This document shows positions 63,949 through 64,000 of a stretch of 64,000 nucleotides of DNA, in pieces. A program made the translations under genes and the position numbers. This stretch comes from Macquaria australasica (taxonomy: Eukaryota > Chordata > Actinopteri > Centrarchiformes > Percichthyidae). The DNA is taken from contig SEMN01000150.1 in the NCBI GenBank assembly GCA_005408345.1, positions 744,001 through 808,000 on the forward strand, read 5' to 3'. How positions within the stretch are numbered: the stretch's first letter is position 1; each line of letters starts with the position of its first letter. The notes under the pieces were generated by a model. It searched no databases and had not been told where the DNA came from. It was given only the letters and a program-made list of their open reading frames with translations.

Positions 63949-63979
63949 CACGTGACTCCACGTGAGGTCAAAAAGGTCA
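63949..63979 (+). promoter_or_regulatory. Tandem CACGTG E-boxes abutting a perfect DR3 nuclear-receptor site
   Basis: Seen: CACGTG at 63949-63954 and 63959-63964, exactly 10 bp start to start. An AGGTCA follows at 63965-63970, then AAA, then AGGTCA at 63974-63979. Known: CACGTG binds bHLH-ZIP factors (USF, MITF/TFE, MYC) and CLOCK-type bHLH-PAS dimers. AGGTCA direct repeats with a 3-bp spacer are the classical VDR/RXR geometry. Inference: an intronic enhancer of the TAFA gene is possible. There is no binding or conservation evidence here. Confidence 0.35.
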
Positions 63980-64000
63980 GCTATATGGTGGAATGCAGGT

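Overview
This window is vertebrate nuclear DNA, most likely from a percomorph-type teleost. The signs are dense (CA)n/(GT)n microsatellites, several tRNA-derived SINEs with teleost-style bodies, hAT-type DNA transposon fragments with typical fish termini, and long AT-rich stretches without coding capacity. Nothing bacterial (operons, ribosome binding sites, CRISPR, phage) is present. Species cannot be named from the sequence alone.

The only protein-coding gene I can support is the 3' end of a TAFA (FAM19A) chemokine-like neurokine gene on the minus strand. A 125-bp exon at 61393-61517 encodes the conserved Cys-rich C-terminal block. A terminal exon starting at 57750 supplies only Val-Thr-Arg-stop, followed by a 3' UTR of up to about 0.9 kb. 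The residues fit TAFA3 best, with TAFA4 and TAFA2 as alternatives. Earlier exons must lie beyond position 64000.

The other ~56.8 kb, downstream of this gene, is a gene desert or possibly an intron of a gene whose exons lie outside the window. It holds three kinds of material. (1) Mobile elements: a hAT relic with a decayed BED zinc finger (163-767) and a related terminus (3853-4041); two non-autonomous hAT elements with recognisable 8-bp target duplications (1074-1446, 37859-38565); a large TIR element (46483-47160); several tRNA SINEs, one with a perfect 12-bp target duplication (32235-32353); and a series of common teleost dispersed repeats. (2) Simple repeats, including (ATCT)34, a ~105-bp (GT)n, an 88-bp (AT)n and a dense cluster at 15.8-19.9 kb. 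(3) Repeat-poor, homeodomain-motif-rich stretches that look like conserved regulatory DNA but need alignment to prove it.

The most unusual structure is at 3121-3404. A 142-bp segment is interrupted by a full inverted copy of itself, giving the order A-L-A'-L' with one mismatch in 142. This looks like a recent replication template-switch event. I found no evidence of a novel multi-gene system. The next most interesting items are a tandem E-box plus DR3 array at the right edge (inside the TAFA gene), a perfect 37-bp GC-rich tandem duplication carrying CACGTG and TGACGTGA motifs, and a promoter-like block at 29.84-30.12 kb.
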